A DNA stretch of 64,000 bases from Streptomyces sp. NRRL F-2664 (GTDB lineage: Bacteria; Actinomycetota; Actinomycetes; Streptomycetales; Streptomycetaceae): assembly GCF_000719345.1 (NCBI RefSeq), contig NZ_JOFX01000020.1:1-64000 (forward strand), read 5' to 3'. Below are positions 24,384 through 32,499 of this stretch, piece after piece (position 1 is the first letter of the stretch; each line of letters opens with the position of its first letter). A model generated the notes under the pieces. It saw only the letters and a list, made by a program, of their open reading frames with translations, ran no database searches and had not been told where the DNA came from. The translations under genes were made by a program, and so were the position numbers.

Positions 24384-25802
24384 TCAGGCCTGGCGCAGTA
24401 CTGCCTCGGTCAGAGCGTCCTTGAAGTCGCTCACGCCAGGGACCGTACGCCATTGATCAAGTACTCCATCGAGCTGGGCCAGCTCCCGCGCGATGCGGTC
24501 GGACCCGGTTTCCTTCGCGACGGCCAAGGCCTGCAGTCCCGCGGAAGCTGCCTGCTCGGCCTCGCCCGCGCGGGCCAGGGAGACGGCCTCCCGTCCCAGG
24601 TAGACGCCGCGGTCGCGGTGGTAGCCGGCGGGCAGTCGGCTGATGGCATCGCGGAACCCTGCAGCCGCTCCGTGATGGTCACCGAGTGCGGCAAGGCTGT
24701 GCGCCCGCTGCACGTCTATGTACGCGCCATCGAGCCACACACCCCACGGGGAGGTGGGATCCGGGTCCATCCGGGCGAGGAGTTCCCGCGCGTGCTCGTA
24801 CGCCCGCTGAGCCATCACCGGGTCTTTCCGGAGAGCGTGCCCGTGGGCCCCGTACGTTGCAGCCACCGCCGCCAGGCGACTCCTCGGCGCGGCTCGGTCC
24901 TCCGCGGCCTCAGCGACGTCGACCGCCTCGATCGGGTCGTTCATGTCGCCGGCAAGCTGACTGCGGCGAGCCAGGATGTACGTGGTCAGCTCGTCGTCGC
25001 CCGCCATGTGGGAGGCCTCCAGGGCCTCGCGCATCCAGTGCTGGGCGGCGCGGAAGTCCCCGAGGTCCTGGTAGAGCCAGCCGCACAGTTCCGAGTACTG
25101 GGTCTGCAGCTGGAGGAGCTTCCGGCGGTCGGTGCCGCGGCGGTCCGCACGCAGTTCCTTGATGGCGGCGATCTGCTGCTGGACTGTCGGTATCACCCGA
25201 TGGGGGCCGAAGAGGTTGTCGTTGTCGATCAGCACCCGTCGGGTGGCTTGGAGAAGTTCGATCGGGTCGGCCCCGGAGGCGATGAGGTCAGACCGCGGGG
25301 CAGGGCTCGCCGCTGCGGAGAAGTCGGAGGTCGCAGCGATCGCGGCACCAGCGCCGAGCGCGCCGATCAGAGCCCTTCGGGACAGGGACACGAAGATGAT
25401 CCTTCCGTCATCGGAACGAACGGGGACAGACATCCCCTCCTCCGACGTTGCCTGAGTCTCCGGTTCCTCAGCCAGGGCCACAGAGCCGTTGGCCACATGG
25501 GGCCCTCGTTTAGCCACATCCACCGTGGAAAGGGCCTCCAGGCTGGCCCCTTCGAGGATCGACGAGTGGAGCCGTACGAGCGAGCCGCTGGCGCCGAGCG
25601 CGTCGTCGTAGGCCCTGACCAGGTCGGCCGACGCCGCCTGCCCGCCGCGTTCCACACGGGCCATGTAGCTGGTGTTGAACAGGATCGATCGGCTGAGCTT
25701 GCCCAGTGATAAGCCCCGCTGCGTGCGCCAGGCGCGCATCTCGGCGCCGAGGTAGTGCTGAGGGCTTGCATGCGGTGTCAGGTCGTTCGGTCGCTGCCCC
25801 AC
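24384..25802 (-). CDS. XRE family regulator with TPR-like domain
   Basis: This protein has about 472 residues. Residues 17-75 form an XRE helix-turn-helix (LGAEMRAWRTQRGLSLGKLS, with the recognition helix in NTSYMARVERG). A short hydrophobic Ala-rich stretch at about 144-162 follows, then a C-terminal region of helical pairs with TPR-like periodicity (about 200-460), the architecture of many Streptomyces regulators that sense a peptide or small ligand. The GTG at 25802 follows GGGGACGAG. A perfect 13-bp inverted repeat lies upstream and is a candidate operator. It heads a three-gene minus-strand unit with the split RibD genes. Confidence 0.85.
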   Translation of the reverse strand: MGQRPNDLTPHASPQHYLGAEMRAWRTQRGLSLGKLSRSILFNTSYMARVERGGQAASADLVRAYDDALGASGSLVRLHSSILEGASLEALSTVDVAKRGPHVANGSVALAEEPETQATSEEGMSVPVRSDDGRIIFVSLSRRALIGALGAGAAIAATSDFSAAASPAPRSDLIASGADPIELLQATRRVLIDNDNLFGPHRVIPTVQQQIAAIKELRADRRGTDRRKLLQLQTQYSELCGWLYQDLGDFRAAQHWMREALEASHMAGDDELTTYILARRSQLAGDMNDPIEAVDVAEAAEDRAAPRSRLAAVAATYGAHGHALRKDPVMAQRAYEHARELLARMDPDPTSPWGVWLDGAYIDVQRAHSLAALGDHHGAAAGFRDAISRLPAGYHRDRGVYLGREAVSLARAGEAEQAASAGLQALAVAKETGSDRIARELAQLDGVLDQWRTVPGVSDFKDALTEAVLRQA

Positions 25803-25820
25803 TCGTCCCCCTCATGCGGC

Positions 25821-25850
25821 CTATGTGGCCGCCTCCTGGCGGCCACATAG
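25821..25850 (-). promoter_or_regulatory. Perfect inverted repeat upstream of the XRE-TPR gene
   Basis: CTATGTGGCCGCC (25821-25833) and its exact complement (25838-25850) are separated by TCCT. It ends 19 bases before the GTG, so it could be the autoregulatory operator of the XRE protein, or a leader hairpin that affects translation. Confidence 0.55.
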
Positions 25851-26035
25851 CAGACCTGTCGGTCACTCAACTGCCCGGTCTACAAAGGGTGCAGAGGGGC
25901 GGACGACAGCCTAGCGACGCAGGTCGGAGCCCTCCATTCGATCCGAACGAAGGGGGCAAGATCGTGACAACAACTGCCGCTCGTGAACCCATCGCGCGGC
26001 CCGCCGGCGACGGCCGGCGCGGCGGGCGCCAGGAT

Positions 26036-26386
26036 CTACTTCTCCTCCAGCCCCACGACCCGCTCGCGGAGTTCGGCGACCTCGCCCTGGAGCCGGGCAA
26101 CCTGGTCGCGGAGCTCAGCGATCGCGTTCTCGGGGCTGGCGAGCTTCGCGGCGTCGGAGGCCTCCGCGGTCAGGAACGCCCCCTTGCCCTGGTGGCTGAC
26201 CGCGAGGCCGTCCGTCTTGAGCTGGCGGATGGCGTCGCGAGCCACGGTCACGGTGACGCCGTACGTTGCCTGGAGGTCCGCCAGGGACGGCAGCTTGCGG
26301 GACTCCGCGAACTCGCCGGCCGCGATCCTCCGCCGCAGCTGCTCCGCCACCTGCTGGTAGGCGGGCTTGCCGGTCCACTCGACCAT
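26036..26386 (-). CDS. GntR family regulator of the element
   Basis: This protein of about 116 residues has an N-terminal GntR winged helix (YQQVAEQLRRRIAAGEF, LPSLADLQATYGVTVTVARDAIRQL) and a short C-terminal coiled-coil (LRDQVARLQGEVAELRERV) in place of a ligand-binding domain. Such small GntR proteins are the usual master regulators (KorSA-like) of AICE transfer and excision. ATG 26386 is chosen because TGAGG sits five bases upstream; a GTG at 26413 would add nine residues but has no properly spaced site. It is divergent from the transfer operon that starts at 26684, and the intervening DNA holds a large palindrome. Confidence 0.88.
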   Translation of the reverse strand: MVEWTGKPAYQQVAEQLRRRIAAGEFAESRKLPSLADLQATYGVTVTVARDAIRQLKTDGLAVSHQGKGAFLTAEASDAAKLASPENAIAELRDQVARLQGEVAELRERVVGLEEK

Positions 26387-26413
26387 CTGCACCTCATGTC
26401 TCTTCGCCGTCAC

Positions 26414-26520
26414 TGCCTCAGTGTGCCCAAGCGGCCCAGGGAGAGCTAGCGCCCGCCCCGCTCTTCCCCGGAGAAGGGCTTGCGCAACTCTGCCTCACAG
26501 TGCACTCTGAGGCAGAGTTG
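26414..26520. promoter_or_regulatory. Operator region: 36-bp near-perfect palindrome and TGCCTCA sites
   Basis: At 26485-26520, CAACTCTGCCTCA and its exact complement flank a core that itself contains the palindrome AGTGCACT; the only break is one C/C pair. A further TGCCTCAGTG word occurs at 26414-26423, beside the GntR start. The shared TGCCTCA-N-GTG half-sites between divergent genes make this the likely GntR binding region. Confidence 0.6.
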
Positions 26521-26612
26521 AGCGTCGCGGAAGCGCGGATCAACAGGCCGCAACTGCCCTGCCGGTAGCTGCGATCGACCCTCGTTTGCCCTGCCCGGAA
26601 GGCCCGCTCTAT

Positions 26613-26677
26613 CCCCGGGGCCGGTCGCCTCTCGCCAAAGACCGCGACCGCCTCGGTATCCCTTCGACTTCAGGAGA
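26613..26677 (+). ncRNA. Conserved structured leader, copy 1
   Basis: It is immediately upstream of the transfer operon. The hairpin CGGTCGC...GCGACCG encloses the loop CTCTCGCCAAAGACC, followed by CCTTCGAC and the ribosome-binding site CAGGAGA. A near-identical copy precedes the primase gene at 33012-33083. Confidence 0.5.
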
Positions 26678-26683
26678 ACGACG

Positions 26684-26986
26684 ATGCGTACGTACATCGG
26701 CGGCCAGGAGGCCGCCAATGTCGAGGAGTTCATCGAACTGGCCCTCGGCACCCCGTTGGAGCTCTGGCTCGGGGTGGAGGGGGAGACCGAGGAGGAGCGC
26801 GCGGCCCGCCTGGACGCGGCCCGCGACATCCTCGCCGAGAACCCCAACCTGCCCGACGACGTGAGCTGGATCGCCGCCCTGGTGATCGAGGCCAACGCCC
26901 CGGAGCTGTTCAACATCAGCCCGCTGGTGCGGCGGCCCGCCAGCCGCCGCCCGTCGCACAAGGGCGGCAAGGGGGCCGCGGCATGA
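26684..26986 (+). CDS. Hypothetical element protein, first gene of transfer operon
   Basis: This 100-residue acidic soluble protein ends in a short basic tail (RRPASRRPSHKGGKG). It is mostly helical, with an ELALGTPLELWLGV segment and no known motif. The start ATG follows CAGGAGA within the conserved leader, and the stop overlaps the GGDEF gene start (ATGA). Its position as the first gene under GntR control suggests an accessory role in transfer or maintenance. No family recognised. Confidence 0.65.
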   Translation: MRTYIGGQEAANVEEFIELALGTPLELWLGVEGETEEERAARLDAARDILAENPNLPDDVSWIAALVIEANAPELFNISPLVRRPASRRPSHKGGKGAAA

Positions 26987-27627
26987 GCCACACCCTGACC
27001 GCCCTGTCCGTCGCCTTACCGCTCGCATCCGGCTGGTCGGTTCACAGCCTATGGATGCGGCGCCGGATCGAGACCGCCCGCCGCGACCCGCTCACCGACT
27101 TGTGGACGCGGGACCCGTTCGAGGAGCGCGCTCGCAAGAGCCTCGCCCGGAAGTGCCAGCTCGCCGTTATCGTCCTGGACCTCAACCGGTTCAAGGAGAT
27201 CAACGACACCCTCGGCCACGCGGCCGGAGACGCGATCATTCGCGCCACCGGCCGGCGTCTGGGCGGGTGGGCCGAGGAGCGCGCCGGTGTGGCCGGTCGT
27301 CTGGGCGGAGACGAGTTCGCCGCCGTCATCCCCGGCTACGGCGTCGACAAGCTCCGCGCAGACCTGCACATGCTCACCGCTCGACTGGACCGGCCGGTGC
27401 CGTTCGACGGCCACCTGGTCGAGGTGCACGCGTCGATCGGGGCCGCCTACTACCGCGCCGGCGCCGCGGAGCTCTCCACTCTGCTGCGCCGTGCCGATGA
27501 GCAGATGTACCGGGCCAAGCAGCGCGGCGGGGGCTGGCGCATCGCGCAGCGGTTGACCGTGCCGGAGCTGCGTACGGTCAACGGCCGCCGGGACGGCCGA
27601 CGTGGCACCGGTGGTGAGGCGGCGTGA
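26983..27627 (+). CDS. GGDEF-domain protein (predicted diguanylate cyclase)
   Basis: This 214-residue protein has a short hydrophobic N-terminus (about residues 5-25, possibly one membrane segment) and a GGDEF domain with intact GGDEF at 108-112, the DLNRFKEINDTLGHAAGD nucleotide/metal segment and the ADEQMYRAK end. The residues that would form the RxxD product-inhibition site read RAGV, so feedback inhibition is probably lost. It is expected to make cyclic di-GMP, which in Streptomyces controls development through BldD. It is coupled to genes on both sides by ATGA/GTGATG overlaps, so it is part of the transfer operon and not incidental cargo. Confidence 0.85.
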   Translation: MSHTLTALSVALPLASGWSVHSLWMRRRIETARRDPLTDLWTRDPFEERARKSLARKCQLAVIVLDLNRFKEINDTLGHAAGDAIIRATGRRLGGWAEERAGVAGRLGGDEFAAVIPGYGVDKLRADLHMLTARLDRPVPFDGHLVEVHASIGAAYYRAGAAELSTLLRRADEQMYRAKQRGGGWRIAQRLTVPELRTVNGRRDGRRGTGGEAA

Positions 27628-28715
27628 TGACGTCTCGCAGGTCGCTGACCAAGGTGCAGAGGGTCGTTCTGACGGCCGCGTTCGTGCCCATGGTGGCCAC
27701 CGGCGTCGCTGGTGGAGCGGGCACCTTCAGCAACATCCGCCGCGCCTACGGTTCGGGTACGGCGGTAGGAGCGGTGGCGGCCGGTGAGGGTGCGACCGCC
27801 GTGCTGGCGCTCGTACTGCTCGGCCTGACGATGCTGGGGCAGTCCTCCCCGGGGATCATCCGGGTGGGCTTGTGGGCCCTGCCCGCCGCTGCCTCGGTCA
27901 TGGCCGCGATGGCCGCCGATGGACCGGGCCGCACGGTGATCTACGCCGTTACGCCGATGGGCATGTGCGTATCGGCCGAGGGCATGGCGTTCCTGGCCCG
28001 GCGGATCGTGGTCCACCAGGACGGCCGCGACGCCGAGGCCGAAGCCAAAGCGGCCGCCGTGGTACGTGCCCTGGCGTACCACCGGGGTCGTGCCGCGAAC
28101 CATCCGTCGGGTTGGGTGCGGAAGTGGTCCGACCGGACATCGTGGCGGCTGGCCAGGAAGGTGGGGCTGGGCGACGCGTCGCTGGGTGCCAGGCTCCTGG
28201 ACGTTCAGCGCGACCGGCTCACCAGCGGCGCGGACGCCGCCCTCGCCGCCATGTTCACCGGAACCGCAGATCGGGATGTAACGCCTGATATCACCGAAAA
28301 TCGGTTGGGGTCTGACCTGCACAAGTCGACTGCCGAGAGCCCGACCGTTGCTGCCGACGTATCCCTGCCCGAGTCGGCCGACCCGGTTCCCGCCATCGAG
28401 GCGGCCGGACGGGGCGAGTCGGTGCCGGCAGCCGTGCCGGTCGAGCTTCCCCAGTCGACTCCTGCGCGGGCAGTCGCGGCCGCCGAGTCCGCTCCCCGTC
28501 GGGCGACTGGTCGGGTGCCGCAGTCGGCTCGTACGCCCCGACCGACTCGCACCCCGGACGAACTCCTCGCCGAAGCCCGGTCGGTCACGGCCGACTGGCC
28601 CGACGCCCGACTGACGGCGGAAGGGATCCGCAAGGCGGTCCGTACGTCGTCCGCCAACGGCCGGACGCTGCGAGACGCGCTCAAAGCCGAGCGCGCCGAG
28701 CCTGAGGCAGCCTGA
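27627..28715 (+). CDS. SpdB-like plasmid-spread membrane protein
   Basis: This protein of about 362 residues has three or four hydrophobic helices in the first 130 residues, the last ending VSAEGMAFLARRIVVHQDGR. A long Pro/Ala/Glu-rich cytoplasmic region and a short helical C-terminal domain (PDELLAEARSVTADWPDARL) follow, the latter reminiscent of DNA-binding tails of transfer proteins. This arrangement matches SpdB2-type proteins of Streptomyces conjugative elements, which promote intramycelial spread with TraB. ATG 27627 follows the GGDEF stop directly (GTGATG). Confidence 0.75.
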   Translation: MTSRRSLTKVQRVVLTAAFVPMVATGVAGGAGTFSNIRRAYGSGTAVGAVAAGEGATAVLALVLLGLTMLGQSSPGIIRVGLWALPAAASVMAAMAADGPGRTVIYAVTPMGMCVSAEGMAFLARRIVVHQDGRDAEAEAKAAAVVRALAYHRGRAANHPSGWVRKWSDRTSWRLARKVGLGDASLGARLLDVQRDRLTSGADAALAAMFTGTADRDVTPDITENRLGSDLHKSTAESPTVAADVSLPESADPVPAIEAAGRGESVPAAVPVELPQSTPARAVAAAESAPRRATGRVPQSARTPRPTRTPDELLAEARSVTADWPDARLTAEGIRKAVRTSSANGRTLRDALKAERAEPEAA

Positions 28716-29098
28716 TGGCCTCGCTGAGGTTCGCCAAGTGCTTCGACCCGGAAGGCGCCCGTTTCGGGATACCGACCTACCCGTGGCGCCTGGCCCCCGA
28801 GGGCCTGGCCACCCGCCGCCAACTCCGCGCCGAGGGACTGCGGCCCGGTGGCCAGCCAATCGCCGCGCAGCTCCTGCGGCCCCGGTTCCGGCGTGAGCCG
28901 TTGGTGGCCTACCTGTACCGCGTTGACCTGGCCAAGCCGGTCCGGCCCATGACTTCGCGCAAGTGGGGAGCGCTCGCTCTGGCGATGCTCGCCCGCCGCA
29001 CCTGCCCCCAGTGCACCACCGACGCCGGATACGTCATTCCGGCCTCGCTCGGCATGTGCGTCCCCTGCGCCTACCCCGAAGAACAGCGCGCCGCCTGA
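28715..29098 (+). CDS. RRQRL-type zinc-binding protein
   Basis: This 127-residue protein has an Arg-rich central segment (TRRQLRAEGLRPGGQPI, the RRQRL-like motif) and a C-terminal pair of CxxC motifs (CPQC near residue 97 and CVPC near 115) forming a likely zinc ribbon. Such proteins occur almost exclusively on actinobacterial mobile elements and have no known function. It overlaps the SpdB-like stop by one base (TGATG). Confidence 0.75.
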   Translation: MASLRFAKCFDPEGARFGIPTYPWRLAPEGLATRRQLRAEGLRPGGQPIAAQLLRPRFRREPLVAYLYRVDLAKPVRPMTSRKWGALALAMLARRTCPQCTTDAGYVIPASLGMCVPCAYPEEQRAA

Positions 29099-29190
29099 CC
29101 GCACAGATCGCGAGCTACAACCCCGGACGGTCGGCCGCCCACAGCGCCGTCCGGGCCCCTTCCCACCGCTACAGAGGGAGCAGACCCACC

Positions 29191-31416
29191 GTGTCTGAGA
29201 TCCACCTCATCGAGCAGCCGGACGAAGAGCCGGACAGCACGCAGAACTCCCCGGGGTCGGCGTCGGTCCTGCCGTTCCCCGCAAAGAAGGGCAAGACCGA
29301 GCCGCTGGCCCCGGGCGAGGCCAGGCCGGGGGAGTGGGAGGCCGAACTCCCCGATGACCAGCCGGACGACAGCGGGACCGTCGCGGAGGGCGATCCGGTC
29401 GACCCTCCCAAGCACGAGTTCCCGCCCTCGATCGCCGAGGTGATCGAGGCCAAGGACAAGGCCCGCCGGCCGGTACTTCCGGACTGGCTGACCAGCGCAA
29501 AGCAGCGAGCCGCCGTCGCCAAGTGGGCGGTCGGCCACTACGGCCAGACCACCGCCTACCACCTGGTGCGGACCCCCGTGTACTCGGCGAAGCTGCTGGC
29601 CTACGCCCCGCGCGGCGCCTTCCGCTGGGTGGGGGCGACCGGCCGTTGGGTCTCCGACGCCGAGGGCCTTCCGGTCCGCCTCGCCGCAGTCCGGACCGAG
29701 GACGCGGGGGAGTACCTCAAGCTCTCCCGGCAGCGGGACGCCCGGGTGAAGCTCCGCAGCATCATCGCCACCCTGGCCAACGTGATCGGCCTCGGCGCGG
29801 CTCTGGCCATGTGGGTGCTCGCCCCGGCCTGGCTCCTCACCCTGGCCCTGATCGCCCTGACCGGGGCGCTCGGCTGGGTGGGCGCGCCGGCGGACCGGCC
29901 GCTGATCGATGCGGCGAAGGTGAAGTTCCGCCACCGCAAGCTGACCTCGGACATCGTGACCCGCGCCTTCCTGGCGGCCGGACTCACCAAGCCGGATCAG
30001 GGCATCGCCTTCCCGCAGCCCATCCGGCAGGACGGCGACGGCTGGCGCGTCGTCGTGGACCTCCCGTACGGCAAGACGTTCTCCGACGCGGTCAAGAAGC
30101 GCGACGCGCTCGCCTCGGGCATCGATGTCGCCGAGACCCAGGTGTTCCTGGACCGCGATACGACCAGCTCACGCCGGGTCTCCATGTGGGTGGCCAACCG
30201 CGACCCGCTCGCCGTTCCGACCGGCCGGACCCCGCTCCTCGGCGCGGACCGGGTGGACTTCTGGAAGCCCTTCCCGTGGGGTCGGGACGAGCGCGGAGTC
30301 GAGGTCGAGATCAGCATGCTCTGGCTCTCGCTCCTCGTCGGCGCCGTCCCTCGCCAGGGCAAGACGTTCTCCGCCCGCACCATCGCGCTCGCCGCGGCCC
30401 TGGACCCGTACGTCCGCCTGTACGTGTTCGACGGCAAGGCATCCCCGGACTGGAGGAAGTTCTCGATGGTCGCCCATCGGGTTGGCTTCGGCACGGTGCC
30501 GCAGGGCGGGGTGGACCCGGTCATGCATCTGGTCAACTCGCTCCAGGAGCTCAAGGCCGATGTGGAGGACCGCTACCACCGGCTCTCCGAACTCCCGCTG
30601 CACGTCTGCCCGGAGGGCAAGCTCACCCCGACCATCGCGCGAGACAAGAAGTACGGCATGCCGCTCGTGCTCTTCGTGGTGGATGAGGTGCAGGAGTACC
30701 TGATGCACCCTGTCCACGGGAAGACCATCCTTGACCTGCTGGTCTTCCTCGCACGCGTCGCGCCGGCCGTCGGTGTTTCGGTGATGACCGCGACTCAGAA
30801 GCCCGACGACACAGCCTGCCCGTCCGTGCTCCGCGACCAGCACCAGGCCCGATTCGCCCTGCGGGTCGGCGCCTACCAGGTCTCGGAGACCATCCTCGGC
30901 GCCGGATCGTACGGCGAGGGCCTGGATGCCTCCCGCCTCCTCAAGTCCCACAAGGGAGTCGGCCTGCTCAAGGGCATGTCCGACGACGCCGGAATCGTCC
31001 GCACCTACCTTGCCGACGGCCGCGACGCGGAGACCATCCTCACCCGCGCTCAGGCCCTCCGGGAGTCGGAGGGCACGCTCTCCGGCGACGCCGCCGGAGA
31101 GGCGCCGGCCGATGCCGCGCTCGCCACGATCCTGGACGACATCGCCGCCGTCATCGGCAAGGGCGAGGCCAAGATCTGGTCCGAAACCATCGTGGACCGG
31201 CTCGCCGACCACCGCCCCGAGGTCTACGGGCCGTGGGCCGAGATGGATCCCAAGCCCAAGGCCGAACAGCTCACCGCGGCGCTCAAGCCGTACGGCATCG
31301 GCACCGACCAGATCGGCCGCCGCATCGACGGCAAGACCGTCAACAAGCGCGGCATCGAACGCGCACACATCGCCAAGGCGATTACAGAACGCAACAAGAA
31401 GCGGGACGCGGGCTAG
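29191..31416 (+). CDS. TraB/TraSA-type FtsK/SpoIIIE DNA translocase
   Basis: This 741-residue conjugation motor has a disordered acidic N-terminus, two membrane helices at about residues 191-231, and a FtsK-like ATPase with Walker A GAVPRQGKT (Gly384-Thr392) and Walker B LFVVDE near Asp498. The C-terminal helical/winged-helix region (about 640-735, TDQIGRRIDGKTVNKRGIERA) would recognise the cis-acting clt locus. TraB-type proteins form a hexameric pore and move double-stranded DNA between hyphae without a relaxase, consistent with the absence of one here. GTG 29191 follows GAGGGAG. A repeat cluster immediately downstream is the candidate clt. Confidence 0.9.
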   Translation: MSEIHLIEQPDEEPDSTQNSPGSASVLPFPAKKGKTEPLAPGEARPGEWEAELPDDQPDDSGTVAEGDPVDPPKHEFPPSIAEVIEAKDKARRPVLPDWLTSAKQRAAVAKWAVGHYGQTTAYHLVRTPVYSAKLLAYAPRGAFRWVGATGRWVSDAEGLPVRLAAVRTEDAGEYLKLSRQRDARVKLRSIIATLANVIGLGAALAMWVLAPAWLLTLALIALTGALGWVGAPADRPLIDAAKVKFRHRKLTSDIVTRAFLAAGLTKPDQGIAFPQPIRQDGDGWRVVVDLPYGKTFSDAVKKRDALASGIDVAETQVFLDRDTTSSRRVSMWVANRDPLAVPTGRTPLLGADRVDFWKPFPWGRDERGVEVEISMLWLSLLVGAVPRQGKTFSARTIALAAALDPYVRLYVFDGKASPDWRKFSMVAHRVGFGTVPQGGVDPVMHLVNSLQELKADVEDRYHRLSELPLHVCPEGKLTPTIARDKKYGMPLVLFVVDEVQEYLMHPVHGKTILDLLVFLARVAPAVGVSVMTATQKPDDTACPSVLRDQHQARFALRVGAYQVSETILGAGSYGEGLDASRLLKSHKGVGLLKGMSDDAGIVRTYLADGRDAETILTRAQALRESEGTLSGDAAGEAPADAALATILDDIAAVIGKGEAKIWSETIVDRLADHRPEVYGPWAEMDPKPKAEQLTAALKPYGIGTDQIGRRIDGKTVNKRGIERAHIAKAITERNKKRDAG

Positions 31417-31580
31417 CCGCATGGGGCCGCTAGTGCTAGCAGCGGACGTCGCTAGCGCTAGCGACCCCGCTAGCGGCCCGTATGCCATCTGATCAGGTCG
31501 CTAGCGGATAGCGGCCCACCTGCGGAAACCGTCGAATCCCGCCCTGGAGGCCTCTTGTGACCCTCTTCCTGCTCGCTAGC
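31412..31580. repeat. GCTAGC repeat cluster, candidate clt
   Basis: Seven exact GCTAGC words occur (31412, 31435, 31451, 31457, 31469, 31500, 31575) and one variant (GCTAGT, 31429), beginning in the traB stop codon. Two of them form the 18-bp perfect palindrome GTCGCTAGCGCTAGCGAC at 31449-31466. CTAG-containing words are rare in this DNA, so the density is striking. TraB proteins of Streptomyces elements bind short repeats (clt), often next to traB. Confidence 0.6.
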
Positions 31581-31808
31581 GTCCTCGCCCTGCTGTTCAC
31601 GCTCGGTTACGCGGGCCTGTGTGCTGCCTCGCCGTTCGGCCGCTGCCGCAAGTGCAACGGGCTGGGCTTCGCCCTCACCCACGACCGCAAGGGCAGGCCC
31701 AAGCGCGGCAAGCACTGCCGCCGCTGCGACGGCCACGGCATCCGCATCCGGGTCGGCCGCCACCTCTACAACCTGTGGGCCCGCACCTACCGCAACGGCA
31801 CCCGCTGA
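31557..31808 (+). CDS. Small membrane protein with zinc-finger-like motifs
   Basis: This 83-residue protein has one N-terminal transmembrane helix (LFLLASVLALLFTLGYAGL). A basic cytoplasmic region follows, with two CxxCxGxG motifs (CRKCNGLGF and CRRCDGHGI), the DnaJ-type zinc ribbon pattern. The GTG at 31557 is preceded by GGAGG. Genes of this type recur beside traB in AICEs; function unknown. It starts inside the GCTAGC repeat cluster. Confidence 0.7.
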   Translation: MTLFLLASVLALLFTLGYAGLCAASPFGRCRKCNGLGFALTHDRKGRPKRGKHCRRCDGHGIRIRVGRHLYNLWARTYRNGTR

Positions 31809-31831
31809 ACCCCACACCGACTGGAGTCGCC

Positions 31832-32026
31832 ATGACCTTCACCATCTCCGCCGTCCTGCTCTTCGGCGCTGGATCGTTCTTCGTCCTCAAGTCCAAGTCC
31901 GCCGGAGCCGGAGCCGCGATGGTCCTGTTCCTCTTCGGCTTCTTCACCGCCGGGACCGGCGCCTACGAGCCCATCACCAACCTCGTGAAGTCCGCCGCCG
32001 TCGCGGTCACCGACATCGCCGAGTAA
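31832..32026 (+). CDS. Small two-helix membrane protein
   Basis: This 64-residue hydrophobic protein has two predicted helices (FTISAVLLFGAGSFFVL and AAMVLFLFGFFTAGTGAY) joined by a short Lys/Ser turn. GGAG at 31823-31826 precedes ATG 31832. Small proteins of this shape in Streptomyces conjugation regions are called Spd (spread) proteins; assignment rests on position and topology only. Confidence 0.7.
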   Translation: MTFTISAVLLFGAGSFFVLKSKSAGAGAAMVLFLFGFFTAGTGAYEPITNLVKSAAVAVTDIAE

Positions 32027-32038
32027 GGAGGCACCGCC

Positions 32039-32488
32039 GTGAACCACCATGACCCCGCCCGCTGGGAGACCACCGAGACCCACCACCCGGTCCCCCTCAC
32101 GCCCGCCCCGCTGGCCGTCCACCACCCGCACGCCGTTCCGGACGTCCAGACCATCCAGCTCCCCGACGGTCGCATCATCACCGGCTACGCCATCGCCCTC
32201 ACCAAGGCCCCCGAGCCGGTCCCGGAACGGCCGGCCATCAACCCGCTCGCCGTCAACATCGCCCTCGGTGGCATCGGGTTCGCCGCGGCCTGCAGCGGGC
32301 TGATGCTCCTGACCACGTTCATCGCCGCCGTTGCCGCGCTCATCCAGCAACTCGTCATCCTGGCCGCCGTCATCTTCGGCGGCTTCATCGCCACCCAGGT
32401 CCTCGGCACCAACCACGGCCGCGGCAACGGCGGGACGGTCGTCAACATCCGCCGGGCCGTATTCAAGCGCAACAACTTCCGAGGGTGA
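32039..32488 (+). CDS. Membrane protein, Spd-like
   Basis: This protein of about 149 residues has a His/Pro-rich soluble N-terminus. A hydrophobic hairpin follows (NIALGGIGFAAACSGLMLL and TTFIAAVAALIQQLVILAAVIF), then a basic tail (RGNGGTVVNIRRAVFKRN). GTG 32039 lies behind AAGGAGG (32025-32031). It is part of the post-traB operon, likely involved in spread or pore accessory functions (inference). Confidence 0.7.
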   Translation: MNHHDPARWETTETHHPVPLTPAPLAVHHPHAVPDVQTIQLPDGRIITGYAIALTKAPEPVPERPAINPLAVNIALGGIGFAAACSGLMLLTTFIAAVAALIQQLVILAAVIFGGFIATQVLGTNHGRGNGGTVVNIRRAVFKRNNFRG

Positions 32489-32499
32489 AGGAGCCAGCC

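Noticed and set aside
25964..26449. Short plus-strand frame starting GTG 25964 with a good AGGGGG site
   Set aside because: After a plausible start (TTTAAREPIARPAGDG) the frame is simply antisense to the GntR gene. Possibly a truncated relic, but unsupported.
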